A DNA stretch of 8,693 bases from Butyricicoccus sp. (GCA_031293105.1 JAUMSA010000093.1:1-8693); one strand, 5' to 3'; shown: positions 1 through 5,923, numbered from the stretch's first letter. The notes: generated from the sequence alone by a model not told the origin. Numbers and translations: made by a program.

Positions 1-491
1 CGCAGACAGACTTGTACCCGTTCGGACTGGGCGGTCGGCAAATTTTTTCCAACATAGTCCGGCCGGATGGGCAATTCCCGGTGACCACGGTCAATCATCA
101 CCGCCAGTTGGATGCGGCCGGCGCGTCCCATTTGGGAGATGGCGTCCATGGCGGCACGCACCGTGCGTCCGGTGTACAGCACATCATCGACTAAAATGAC
201 CGTGCTGTTTTCCAGACCTGGCAGGTCGGGGAAGGAGATGGGCGCGCGGCTGTCCCGCGGCACATCGTCGCGCAAAGAGGAGATATCCAGCGCAATGACC
301 GGCGGGCGGAACCCTTCCACATCGCCGATCTTGTCCGCGATGCGGTCAGCCAGCGGCAGGCCGCGGGTGCGTACCCCGGCCAGCAGGACGTTTTTGGCGC
401 CGTGGTTGCGTTCGATGATTTGGTAGGCGATACGGGTCAGCGCTCGGCGCATCGCGCCTTCATCCATGATTTCGGCTTTTTTTCGTTGCAA
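1..491 (-). CDS. pyrR: PyrR: pyrimidine attenuation regulator / uracil phosphoribosyltransferase (3' end missing)
   Basis: PyrR binds the leader RNA of pyrimidine genes when UMP/UTP is high and promotes termination; it also converts uracil and PRPP to UMP. About 163 codons are visible before the gene leaves the window, against roughly 180 for the family. The protein opens with a segment like Bacillus PyrR (KAEIMDEGAMRRALTRIAYQ). It then shows TRGLPLADRI, the PRPP-binding loop VILVDDVLYTGRTVRAAMDA, and QLAVMVDRGHRELPIRPDY near the end. I place the start at a TTG (489-491) because AGGAG lies 8 nt upstream and family similarity begins within a few residues; the first in-frame ATG would cut the conserved N-terminus. 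The gene has its own attenuated leader, so it is probably autoregulated and the first gene of a pyr operon to the left. That operon is inferred, not seen. Confidence 0.95.
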   Translation of the reverse strand, partial: MQRKKAEIMDEGAMRRALTRIAYQIIERNHGAKNVLLAGVRTRGLPLADRIADKIGDVEGFRPPVIALDISSLRDDVPRDSRAPISFPDLPGLENSTVILVDDVLYTGRTVRAAMDAISQMGRAGRIQLAVMIDRGHRELPIRPDYVGKNLPTAQSERVQVCL

Positions 492-519
492 TCGCCCCGC
501 TCCTTTCCAAAAAAATTAC

Positions 520-550
520 AAAAAAAGCTTCCCGGGTCAGGTCGGGAAGC
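520..550 (-). terminator. Intrinsic terminator of the pyrR leader (attenuator)
   Basis: On the minus strand GCTTCCCG (550-543) pairs with CGGGAAGC (534-527) around an 8-nt loop, followed by seven T (526-520). It ends about 30 nt before the pyrR start codon and just upstream of its ribosome binding site. Its position inside the leader marks it as a regulatory attenuator and not an operon end. The loop and left arm also contain CGACCT, which can pair with an upstream segment to form the competing antiterminator. Confidence 0.88.
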
Positions 551-600
551 ATACAGTACACCCATACGGATAGTATGATAGGTGTGATAAAATTTCATTC

Positions 601-640
601 GCTTTCGACCTTGCAGACTCACGGGTCATGCTTAAAGGAA
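601..640 (-). promoter_or_regulatory. PyrR-binding RNA hairpin (anti-antiterminator) and antiterminator 5' arm
   Basis: The leader RNA contains GAC-CCGUGA-GUC (627-616). This is a short upper stem closing a hexaloop that fits the PyrR-loop consensus CNGNGA exactly. Below it, GCA (631-629) pairs with UGC (615-613) and CCUU (638-635) with AAGG (612-609), with a UAA bulge on the 5' side, as in known PyrR sites. The downstream AGGUCG (611-606) is complementary to CGACCU (544-539) in the terminator, and AAGC (604-601) to GCUU (550-547); together they give an antiterminator of about 10 pairs. The binding hairpin and antiterminator share bases 609-611, so they exclude each other. Inference: PyrR with UMP holds this hairpin and lets the terminator form. 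Confidence 0.85.
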
Positions 641-645
641 GAGGA

Positions 646-659
646 CATGTTTTCACATG
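646..659 (-). other. 5'-end leader hairpin with GAAA tetraloop
   Basis: Near the predicted 5' end of the pyrR leader, CATGT (659-655) pairs with ACATG (650-646) around GAAA, a GNRA-type tetraloop. Flanking TTAAAG (669-664 on the minus strand) and CTTTAA (637-632) could extend the base, but the latter overlaps the PyrR-binding stem and part of the former may precede the transcript start. It may protect the RNA 5' end or compete with the PyrR site; the role is a guess. Confidence 0.4.
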
Positions 660-672
660 CTTGCTTTAAAAT

Positions 673-702
673 ATTATACCGTAAAGCGTCCCGGCGTGCC
701 AC
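673..702 (-). promoter_or_regulatory. Predicted sigma-A promoter for pyrR
   Basis: A perfect TATAAT -10 box occupies 678-673 on the minus strand. The best -35 is GTGGCA (702-697), four of six matches, with an 18-nt spacer. Transcription should start near 666, giving a leader of about 175 nt that contains all the attenuator elements. The -10 is convincing and the -35 weak. Confidence 0.65.
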
Positions 703-751
703 CGACGAAACCGACAAAATATGCCCCATTCAGCGCCCAAAATTTCACGGA

Positions 752-784
752 TTGTATGACTGAAAAATTTTCAGCTTCATACAA
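752..784. repeat. Interrupted inverted repeat between divergent genes
   Basis: TTGTATGA-CTGAAAA (752-766) is mirrored by TTTTCAG-CT-TCATACAA (768-784), giving 15-bp arms with a one-base centre and a two-base bulge. It lies about 50 bp upstream of the pyrR -35 box and about 100 bp upstream of the divergent small gene. It is AT-rich, and neither strand carries a T-tract directly after it, so it is not a typical intrinsic terminator. An operator or an RNA hairpin at the start of the small-gene transcript are both possible. No clear promoter for the small gene is visible in 785-881. Confidence 0.6.
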
Positions 785-881
785 AATTTATTAGCGGCCC
801 GGATGAAAGTTTTTTGTGCGCCCGGACACAATAAGACCGTCACAAGGAACCATCGAGAAAAGGGAAAGGAGGCTGACGAAG

Positions 882-1067
882 ATGAGAGTCAGTCCAGTTG
901 TAACGGGTATTGCGGCCGGTATGGCGGCGGGGGCAATCGTTTCTGCAATGGCAGCCGGAGCAATGTCCAATCCGGGTACGCGCCGGGCGGTCAAAAACTC
1001 GGCCCGGGATATGACCCATGCGGCGAAAAAAGCCGCCCATGACATCAGTAGCAGCATGATGGGCTAA
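882..1067 (+). CDS. Small Ala/Gly-rich protein of unknown function
   Basis: Encodes 61 residues. The start is the ATG after AAAGGAGG (864-872) with a 9-nt gap; an upstream in-frame ATG at 816 has no such site. The N-terminal half (residues 5-28) is a run of A, G, M, V and I long enough for one membrane-spanning or membrane-lying helix. The second half is amphipathic and basic (TRRAVKNSARDMTHAAKKAAHDI). This layout resembles small YtxH-like proteins common in Clostridia, but I see no diagnostic motif and assign no function. It is transcribed divergently from pyrR and ends at a strong inverted-repeat terminator, so it looks like a single-gene unit. The strong ribosome binding site is the best evidence that it is real. 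Confidence 0.72.
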   Translation: MRVSPVVTGIAAGMAAGAIVSAMAAGAMSNPGTRRAVKNSARDMTHAAKKAAHDISSSMMG

Positions 1068-1074
1068 CCAGGGA

Positions 1075-1109
1075 AAAGCGCGGTTTGAGGAAAAGTCAAA
1101 CCGCGCTTT
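1075..1109. terminator. Bidirectional terminator between convergent genes
   Basis: AAAGCGCGGTTTGA (1075-1088) and TCAAACCGCGCTTT (1096-1109) form a perfect 14-bp stem with a 7-nt loop. It begins 8 nt after the stop of the small plus-strand gene and 6 nt after the stop of the minus-strand lipoprotein gene. T-rich 3' flanks are short on both sides (TTTCTCT on plus, TTTTCCC on minus), so it probably serves both genes. Confidence 0.85.
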
Positions 1110-1114
1110 CTCTG

Positions 1115-1825
1115 TTAAATGGCAAAATCGGCGCCTGCAAGCTTGAGGATGGTTTCGCTTCCGGTATCTTCCGCAACCGATTTGGGCACTTGGAGAACGC
1201 CGCGAATTTCAATCGGCCGGGACAGGGGTTCCAGCGTCCCGCTGAAATAGCCGAGTTCCAGCCCGAGCGCCCGCACCAGGCTGATGCTGTCAAAATCGGC
1301 ATTGAAGTTGGACCAGGAAAAATCATCCTCTACATCCCGGTAGAAAGACATGTAGGTCGTGTTAAACGTATATTCGCCATAGGAAAGGACAGGGGCAAAA
1401 TCCAAATCAACGACCGTGCGGGTTTCGGTGCCGGTAAACTGGACTTCCACATCATAATAGAGATAGGTGTCGTCCGAATCTTCCTTCATGGAAAATCCAT
1501 GCACACCATCCACCACATTGCCGTTTTCATCGACAAATGGCTGGTCAGAGGCGGTGAAGAACTCCTCGGCCCTGGTGAAAACAGCTTGGCTGGCTGTGTC
1601 GCCATAGCACACCAGAATATCATCGGTAAATGCTGCGTCTTTTAAGGTAACTTCATAATAATCGGTTTCAACGGTGTCACCGATACGATGAACCGGGTCG
1701 GCCACGGGCTGGCTTTCACTGCCAGAAGCATTGACGGAACCGGCTGCGGACTCGCTGTCCCCACCGCAGGCCGCCAGGGATACCATGAAGGCAGCCGCCA
1801 ACAAAAATACGCTCCATTTTTTCAT
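1115..1825 (-). CDS. Predicted secreted lipoprotein, DUF4352-like
   Basis: Encodes 236 residues. A type II signal peptide is clear: MKK, a hydrophobic stretch, then the lipobox SLAAC with the lipidated Cys at position 20, followed by a Gly/Ser/Glu-rich linker. From about residue 45 the phrase HRIGDTVETDYYEVTLKD looks like the opening of DUF4352/telokin-like immunoglobulin-fold domains, which are common in Gram-positive surface lipoproteins. The rest is beta-rich and acidic, without catalytic motifs. The start follows a GGGGG-containing ribosome binding site. The gene has its own promoter (1878-1906) and shares a terminator with the convergent small gene. It should be anchored to the outer face of the membrane; its ligand or role cannot be read from the sequence. 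Confidence 0.85.
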   Translation of the reverse strand: MKKWSVFLLAAAFMVSLAACGGDSESAAGSVNASGSESQPVADPVHRIGDTVETDYYEVTLKDAAFTDDILVCYGDTASQAVFTRAEEFFTASDQPFVDENGNVVDGVHGFSMKEDSDDTYLYYDVEVQFTGTETRTVVDLDFAPVLSYGEYTFNTTYMSFYRDVEDDFSWSNFNADFDSISLVRALGLELGYFSGTLEPLSRPIEIRGVLQVPKSVAEDTGSETILKLAGADFAI

Positions 1826-1877
1826 GTTCTTATGTCCCCCTTTTCCTGTATTTTATAAGTTGCCTGCTCTTAACAAA

Positions 1878-1906
1878 AGAGTACCATATCCGGTTTTCCC
1901 TGTCAA
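1878..1906 (-). promoter_or_regulatory. Predicted promoter of the lipoprotein gene
   Basis: A perfect TTGACA -35 (1906-1901) is followed after 17 nt by TACTCT (1883-1878), which carries the extended -10 dinucleotide TG one base upstream. The predicted start is near 1871, giving a leader of about 45 nt. A small hairpin, CTCTT-TTGTT-AAGAG, covers the -10 and start region. The weak -10 core is offset by the perfect -35 and the TG. Confidence 0.55.
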
Positions 1907-1937
1907 TCAATGGCTTCGGGGGAGTTTTTTGGGGGGC

Positions 1938-2900
1938 TTAGGAGCCGCCGTGATACCCGGCGGCCGGGTCGAGTGCGCAGTTTGCAAAGATCTGCGCCAC
2001 CACGGCTTCATAGTCGCGCAGATGCGCGGTCTTGCGCAGCGGCTTGAGATAGGCGTCGCACCCGGCAAACAAGGCGTGCATATAAAACCAAAGCTCCTTC
2101 ATCTTGTGCAGCACCGGCCGCTCACCCGACAGCACCTGCTGATACCGGCCAAGCAGGTCGTCGTGGAAGGCGCGCAGGGTGGCTTTGTCCATGCGCACGC
2201 CGCCGCGCAGTTCGCCCAGCAGACCGGGATTGGCCAGCAGGCCGCGGCCCAGCATCACGCTCTGCACCTGCGGAAAGCGGGCGCGAAAAGCATCCACATC
2301 GGCCGGGGTGAACAGGTCGCCATTGAAGCAGACCGGATGCCGGCTGTTCGCCAGCGCTTCGGCAAAGGCATCCAAATTGGCATGGTTGCGGTAGAAATCG
2401 GTCTGCACCCGCGGATGGATAATCAGCCGCTTGAGCGGGTAGCGGTTAAAAATTTCAAGCAGCGCCGGAAATTCATCGGGGGAGTACCGTCCCAGACGGG
2501 TCTTGACCGACACCGCACACGGCGCCTTTGCACAGACTTCGTCCAAAAAGCGGTCGAGCGCTTCCAGTTCGGTCAAAAAGCCCGACCCCTTCTTTTTGGC
2601 GACCACGGTGCCCGAGGGGCAGCCCAGGTTGAGATTGACTTCGGCATAGCCCATGGCGGCCAGTTCCCCGGCAGCCCACAGGAAATGCTCGGCTTGGTTG
2701 GTCAGCAGCTGGGGAACCACATGCAGTCCCTCATTGTGTTCGGGCAGGACATCGTTTTTCTCGCGGGAGGTAAAGCGCCGGTTTTGGTTAGGCGAGAGAA
2801 AGGGGGTAAAATATTCGTCGGCCGGGGGAAAATAGGCCGCATGGGTATTGCGGTAGATGTAGCCGGTCAGGCCCTCCAGGGGCGCGAAAAGATAGGTCAT
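1938..2900 (-). CDS. dus: tRNA-dihydrouridine synthase
   Basis: An FMN-dependent enzyme that reduces uridine to dihydrouridine in tRNA loops, using NAD(P)H. The predicted protein has 320 residues, normal for the family. FMN-barrel landmarks appear in order: APLEGLTG near the N-terminus; NLGCPSG with the catalytic acid Cys94; VKTRLG (132-137); the IIHPR strand (160-164); FNGD (192-195); and MLGRGLLANPGLL, the phosphate-binding turn, near 217-229. The opening motif is PLEGLTG where most Dus proteins have PMAGVTD, which suggests a divergent clostridial branch. I cannot assign the DusA, B or C class. I start at 2900, 6 nt after GGAGG, not at the ATG 18 bases upstream. It follows aspS at 60 bp with only an imperfect hairpin between, so the two are probably cotranscribed. 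Confidence 0.92.
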   Translation of the reverse strand: MTYLFAPLEGLTGYIYRNTHAAYFPPADEYFTPFLSPNQNRRFTSREKNDVLPEHNEGLHVVPQLLTNQAEHFLWAAGELAAMGYAEVNLNLGCPSGTVVAKKKGSGFLTELEALDRFLDEVCAKAPCAVSVKTRLGRYSPDEFPALLEIFNRYPLKRLIIHPRVQTDFYRNHANLDAFAEALANSRHPVCFNGDLFTPADVDAFRARFPQVQSVMLGRGLLANPGLLGELRGGVRMDKATLRAFHDDLLGRYQQVLSGERPVLHKMKELWFYMHALFAGCDAYLKPLRKTAHLRDYEAVVAQIFANCALDPAAGYHGGS

Positions 2901-2925
2901 GCAAAACCTCCAAAACACAGGACAA

Positions 2926-2955
2926 CGCCCCGGGGAAGAAAGCTTCTCCGGGGCG
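2926..2955 (-). terminator. GC-rich hairpin between aspS and dus
   Basis: Arms CGCCCCGG (2926-2933) and CCGGGGCG (2948-2955) pair perfectly. After one position (G-T on plus, an A-C mismatch in the minus-strand RNA) the stem continues with GAAG/CTTC around a 4-nt loop. It starts 5 nt after the aspS stop. The minus-strand RNA after it is only mildly T-rich (TTGTCCTGTGTTTT) and runs straight into the dus ribosome binding site. It is likely a leaky terminator or mRNA-stabilising hairpin that sets aspS above dus. Confidence 0.6.
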
Positions 2956-2960
2956 GGATA

Positions 2961-4283
2961 TTACGGAACCAGACGGGTCATGTCGCGCGGGAACATGGAC
3001 GCATCACGTACATTTTGTAGGCCGAGCAGCTGCATGGTCAAACGCTCCAGGCCGATGCCAATGCCGCCATGCGGGGGCATGCCGTACTTGTGCAGCATGG
3101 TGAAGGATTCAAACAGTGTTTCATCCATACCACGGTCGCGCAGCTTCTGAATCTGCTCGTCGTAATCGTGGATACGCTGGCCGCCGGTCGTGATTTCCAG
3201 ACCGCGGAACAGCAGGTCGAACGACAGCGCCAGCTTGGGATTCTCCTTGTCATCCATCGCATAGAACGGACGCTTGGCCGACGGGAAGTGGGTGACAAAG
3301 CAGAAGTCCGAGCCGTGTTCCTCCTGCGCCCAGCGGCACATGAGAACTTCTTCGTCCGGGTTGAGGTCATAGCGGTTCTTGGACTTGTGGCCATACTTCT
3401 CCTGCATGATCTCCTTGGCTTCGTGGAAGGTCACGGTCGGGATGGTATCGATGACCGGCAGCTTGACGCCCAGTAGGTCGAGTTCGGGTTTCACATGCTT
3501 GGGCAGATAGTCCATCAGATGCTTGAGCATGCCGGTTTCCATGGCCATGACATCGTACATCGAATCGATGTACGCCATTTCGAAGTCCAAGCCAATGTAT
3601 TCATTTAAGTGACGGGAGGTGTTGTGGCGCTCAGCGCGGTACACGTTGCCAACCTCGAATACGCGGCCAAAAACACCCGCGGTATACTGCTTATAGAACT
3701 GCGGCGACTGAGCCAGATAGGCCTGCTGGCCGAAGTAATCGAGCTTGAAGATGTTGGCGCCGCCTTCTGCACCGGCAGAAACGATCTTCGGGGTGTGGAT
3801 GCGGGTAAAGCCCTGGCTGAGCATATAATCGGAAAAGCCCTCAGCAATGGCAGCCTGGATGCGGAAGACCGCACGCTTGCGCGGATGACGCAGGGTGATC
3901 GGGCGCAGCGGCAGATCGACGTCGAGCGACAGGCCCATGTACTTCTTACCGAGCGGGACCGGAAGCTGTTCGGCCGGCTTGGCAAGAATCTTGATATCGG
4001 TCAGGACGACTTCAAAGCCGTGTTCGGCGCGGGGCTCCTCGCGGACATCGCCCGAAACCTCGACGACCATGGCGTCCTTGATATCGGCCTTGGTCATGCC
4101 GCCGATTTCACCGGCAAACATGCACTGAATCAGGCCGCGATTGACGCGGATGACAACAAATGCAAAGTCCGACATATCGCGCACACGATGTACCGTGCCG
4201 CGGAAGGTGACCGATTGACCAATATGCGCCGCGCAGTCTTCGACCGCATCGACATACTGTTTGGGTGTACTTACAAATTCCAT
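2961..4283 (-). CDS. aspS: Archaeal-type aspartyl-tRNA synthetase, probably acting on tRNA-Asp and tRNA-Asn
   Basis: A class IIb synthetase that joins Asp to tRNA. The protein has 440 residues; the usual bacterial AspRS is near 590 and carries an inserted GAD domain. The shorter form lacking that insert is the archaeal/eukaryotic type found in some Clostridia. Domains: OB-fold anticodon domain (about 15-105), then the catalytic core with GAEGGANIFKLDYFGQQAYL and AQSPQFYKQ (171-199), motif 2 (YRAERHNTSRHLNEY, 215-229) and motif 3 (GIGLERL, 409-415, with FPRD at 431-434). QSPQFYKQ and FPRD favour AspRS over AsnRS. In the OB fold, His32 (GTVHRVRD) stands where tRNA-Asp-specific archaeal enzymes have Trp; His there is linked to non-discriminating enzymes that also make Asp-tRNA-Asn for GatCAB. 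The start is the ATG at 4283, after GAGAGG 12 nt upstream; a TTG 9 bases earlier is possible but too close to that site. Confidence 0.93.
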   Translation of the reverse strand: MEFVSTPKQYVDAVEDCAAHIGQSVTFRGTVHRVRDMSDFAFVVIRVNRGLIQCMFAGEIGGMTKADIKDAMVVEVSGDVREEPRAEHGFEVVLTDIKILAKPAEQLPVPLGKKYMGLSLDVDLPLRPITLRHPRKRAVFRIQAAIAEGFSDYMLSQGFTRIHTPKIVSAGAEGGANIFKLDYFGQQAYLAQSPQFYKQYTAGVFGRVFEVGNVYRAERHNTSRHLNEYIGLDFEMAYIDSMYDVMAMETGMLKHLMDYLPKHVKPELDLLGVKLPVIDTIPTVTFHEAKEIMQEKYGHKSKNRYDLNPDEEVLMCRWAQEEHGSDFCFVTHFPSAKRPFYAMDDKENPKLALSFDLLFRGLEITTGGQRIHDYDEQIQKLRDRGMDETLFESFTMLHKYGMPPHGGIGIGLERLTMQLLGLQNVRDASMFPRDMTRLVP

Positions 4284-4331
4284 GAAATACAAACGCCTCT
4301 CTATCGTAAAAAATTATGTTTTTCCCCATCT

Positions 4332-4360
4332 ATTATATCGATTCTACCCATTCTTATCAA
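4332..4360 (-). promoter_or_regulatory. Sigma-A promoter of the aspS-dus unit
   Basis: TTGATA (4360-4355), a 17-nt spacer and a perfect TATAAT (4337-4332) on the minus strand. The predicted start is near 4325, leaving about 40 nt before the aspS ATG. That is too short for a T-box, so this synthetase gene is probably not controlled by uncharged tRNA. Confidence 0.85.
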
Positions 4361-4370
4361 GGGGAAAACG

Positions 4371-4411
4371 GCAAAAAAGAAAACTAGGCGGCATGGAAAC
4401 CCCATACCGCC
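4371..4411 (-). terminator. Intrinsic terminator after xpt
   Basis: On the minus strand GGCGGTATGG (4411-4402) pairs with CCATGCCGCC (4396-4387), ten pairs including one U-G, around a 5-nt loop. TAGTTTTCTTTTTT follows. It starts 7 nt after the xpt stop and lies just upstream of the aspS -35 box, so it insulates aspS from xpt. Confidence 0.9.
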
Positions 4412-4418
4412 GGGAAAA

Positions 4419-4991
4419 TCAGTCTGCAAAAATAACCTTGCCGTCGCGCAGCTCGCGGATGACGGCGAGTGATTCCACATGTACGCCGCTGTCGCGCACC
4501 AGCTTGCCGCCCACATCGAAACCCTTTTCGATGCAGATGCCCGCACCCACGATGGTCGCGCCCGATTGCCGCACCAGTTCGATTAGACCCAGCAGAGCGC
4601 TGCCCTTGGCCAGGAAGTCGTCGATCAGAAGCACGCGGTCTTCCGGCCCGAGGAAACTCTGGGAAACGATGACATCATATTCCCGCTGGTGGGTGAACGA
4701 GGTGACTTTGCTGGTATAGACCGGGCCGTCGATGTTGCGCGACTGGGTCTTTTTCGCAAAAACGACCGGTACGCCGAAATGTTGGGCGGTGATGCAGGCG
4801 ATGCCGATACCGGAGGCCTCAATGGTCAAAATCTTGTTGACACCCTGACCCTGATACAACCGGTAGAACTCCTTGCCAATCTCGTTGATGAGCGGAACAT
4901 CCATCTGGTGGTTCAAAAACGCGTCAACCTTTAATACATCCCCATCCTTGACACGTCCGCGCGTTAAAATAGCATCTTCTAGAAGCTTCAT
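4419..4991 (-). CDS. xpt: Xanthine phosphoribosyltransferase
   Basis: Salvage enzyme that converts xanthine and PRPP to XMP, which then feeds GMP synthesis in the cytoplasm. The predicted protein has 190 residues, against 194 in Bacillus subtilis. Recognisable segments: VLKVDAFLNHQMDVPL (19-34), TIEASGIG (57-64), VVFAKK (76-81), and the PRPP loop VLLIDDFLAKGSA (120-132), followed by ICIEKGFD and VESLAVIREL at the C-terminus, all as in Xpt. I start at the ATG at 4991 because GGGAGG lies 5 nt upstream. A longer reading frame reaching 5060 begins inside the promoter -35 box and cannot be the translated start. It is a single-gene unit with its own promoter and terminator. No adjacent xanthine permease gene is present. 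Confidence 0.95.
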   Translation of the reverse strand: MKLLEDAILTRGRVKDGDVLKVDAFLNHQMDVPLINEIGKEFYRLYQGQGVNKILTIEASGIGIACITAQHFGVPVVFAKKTQSRNIDGPVYTSKVTSFTHQREYDVIVSQSFLGPEDRVLLIDDFLAKGSALLGLIELVRQSGATIVGAGICIEKGFDVGGKLVRDSGVHVESLAVIRELRDGKVIFAD

Positions 4992-5031
4992 ATATGCCTC
5001 CCTGCATTCGTCAATTATCGATATTTTACTA

Positions 5032-5060
5032 ATTATATCACCCATAGACGCATTTGACAA
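5032..5060 (-). promoter_or_regulatory. Sigma-A promoter of xpt
   Basis: TTGTCA (5060-5055), 17 nt, then a perfect TATAAT (5037-5032) on the minus strand. Transcription should begin near 5025, about 35 nt before the ATG. That leaves no room for the purine riboswitch often found before xpt in Bacillota. Confidence 0.87.
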
Positions 5061-5099
5061 TGTCTTGTACGGGAAAACGATAAGAAAACTTGACAGCTA

Positions 5100-5137
5100 T
5101 AAAAAACGATTCCTGCCTTAAAAAAGACAGGAATCGT
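5100..5137 (-). terminator. Intrinsic terminator of the ABC transporter operon
   Basis: On the minus strand ACGATTCCTG (5137-5128) pairs perfectly with CAGGAATCGT (5115-5106). The stem extends through a U-G pair and CTT/AAG to a TTTT loop, about 14 pairs in all, and then TTTTTTATAG follows. It lies 6 nt after the ATPase stop codon. Confidence 0.93.
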
Positions 5138-5143
5138 ATCGTT

Positions 5144-5923
5144 TTATTCGCTTAACAGCATGCGGTCGTTTTCGATGTTGAATTTTTCGAGCAAATCGCG
5201 TACCTTAAGATTTTTCTTTTCTTCGCCCTGGATGTCCACAACCACCCGGCCGGCCTGCATCATAATCAGGCGGTTGCCGTACTGGATGGCATGCTTCATG
5301 TTGTGCGTGACCATCAGGGTGGTGAGGTTGTCACGCGCGACAATTTCTTCGGTGAGTTGCAGCACCTTGTCGGCCGTTTTGGGGTCAAGTGCGGCGGTAT
5401 GTTCGTCAAGCAGCAGCAAATCGGGCTTTTGCAGGGTCGCCATCAACAGGGTGAGCGCCTGCCGCTGGCCGCCGGACAGCAGACCAACCTTGCTGGTCAT
5501 GCGGTCTTCCAGCCCTAGCCCCAAGGTCGCCAGCTTTTCGCGGTACAGCTTGCGCTCTTCGCTCGTGATGCCTGCTCCCAGGCCGCGCCGCTTGCCGCGG
5601 CGATAGGCGAGCGCCAGATTTTCTTCGATGCCCATGGTGGCAGCTGTACCCATCATGGGGTCCTGGAACACGCGGCCCAGGAAGCGAGCGCGCTTGTGTT
5701 CGGGCAGGTTGGTCAGGTTGTAACCGCCCAGGCGGATGATGCCTTCATCCACCGGGAAGACCCCGGCAATCAAGTTGAGCATGGTCGATTTGCCGGCGCC
5801 GTTGCCGCCGATGACGGTCACAAAATCGCCGTTTTGCAGCGATAAATCCAGACCGTTGATGGCGGTTTTCTCGTTGACCGTACCGGCATTGAAGGTTTTA
5901 TACAATCCCTGGAGTTCAAGCAT
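5144..5923 (-). CDS. ABC transporter ATP-binding protein, TrpZ-type
   Basis: Cytoplasmic ATPase that powers the permease encoded directly upstream. The protein has 259 residues and all canonical motifs: Walker A GGNGAGKST (39-47), Q-loop Gln87 in GRVFQDP, signature LLSGGQRQ (148-155), Walker B LLLLDE (169-174) and H-loop His207 in VTHN. It resembles the COG1101 ATPases paired with COG4120 permeases and COG2984 receptors (the TrpXYZ group). I start at 5923, where GGGAGG lies 8 nt upstream; a longer reading frame to 6001 would run well into the permease gene. The last 8 bases of the permease gene overlap this start (ATGCTTGA), a pattern of translational coupling. Substrate is set by the receptor, not by this subunit. 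Confidence 0.93.
   Translation of the reverse strand: MLELQGLYKTFNAGTVNEKTAINGLDLSLQNGDFVTVIGGNGAGKSTMLNLIAGVFPVDEGIIRLGGYNLTNLPEHKRARFLGRVFQDPMMGTAATMGIEENLALAYRRGKRRGLGAGITSEERKLYREKLATLGLGLEDRMTSKVGLLSGGQRQALTLLMATLQKPDLLLLDEHTAALDPKTADKVLQLTEEIVARDNLTTLMVTHNMKHAIQYGNRLIMMQAGRVVVDIQGEEKKNLKVRDLLEKFNIENDRMLLSE

Noticed and set aside
575..763. 62-residue plus-strand open frame
   Set aside because: Lies opposite the structured pyrR leader and its promoter; no ribosome binding site and no protein-like pattern.
1085..1645. 186-residue plus-strand open frame
   Set aside because: Begins inside the bidirectional terminator and is antisense to the lipoprotein gene.
1731..3020. 429-residue plus-strand open frame
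   Set aside because: It lies opposite dus and reaches into the flanking genes. Its peptide is rich in Gln, His and Arg without motifs, while the minus strand encodes clear Dus motifs with a ribosome binding site.
4284..4331. T-box before aspS
   Set aside because: The predicted leader is about 40 nt and contains no T-box sequence or terminator.
3609..4472. 287-residue plus-strand open frame
   Set aside because: Opposite aspS and running across its promoter and the xpt terminator; no ribosome binding site and no recognisable domain.
4992..5140. Purine riboswitch before xpt
   Set aside because: A consensus promoter sits only about 35 nt before the start codon, and I found no conserved purine-aptamer core between it and the gene.
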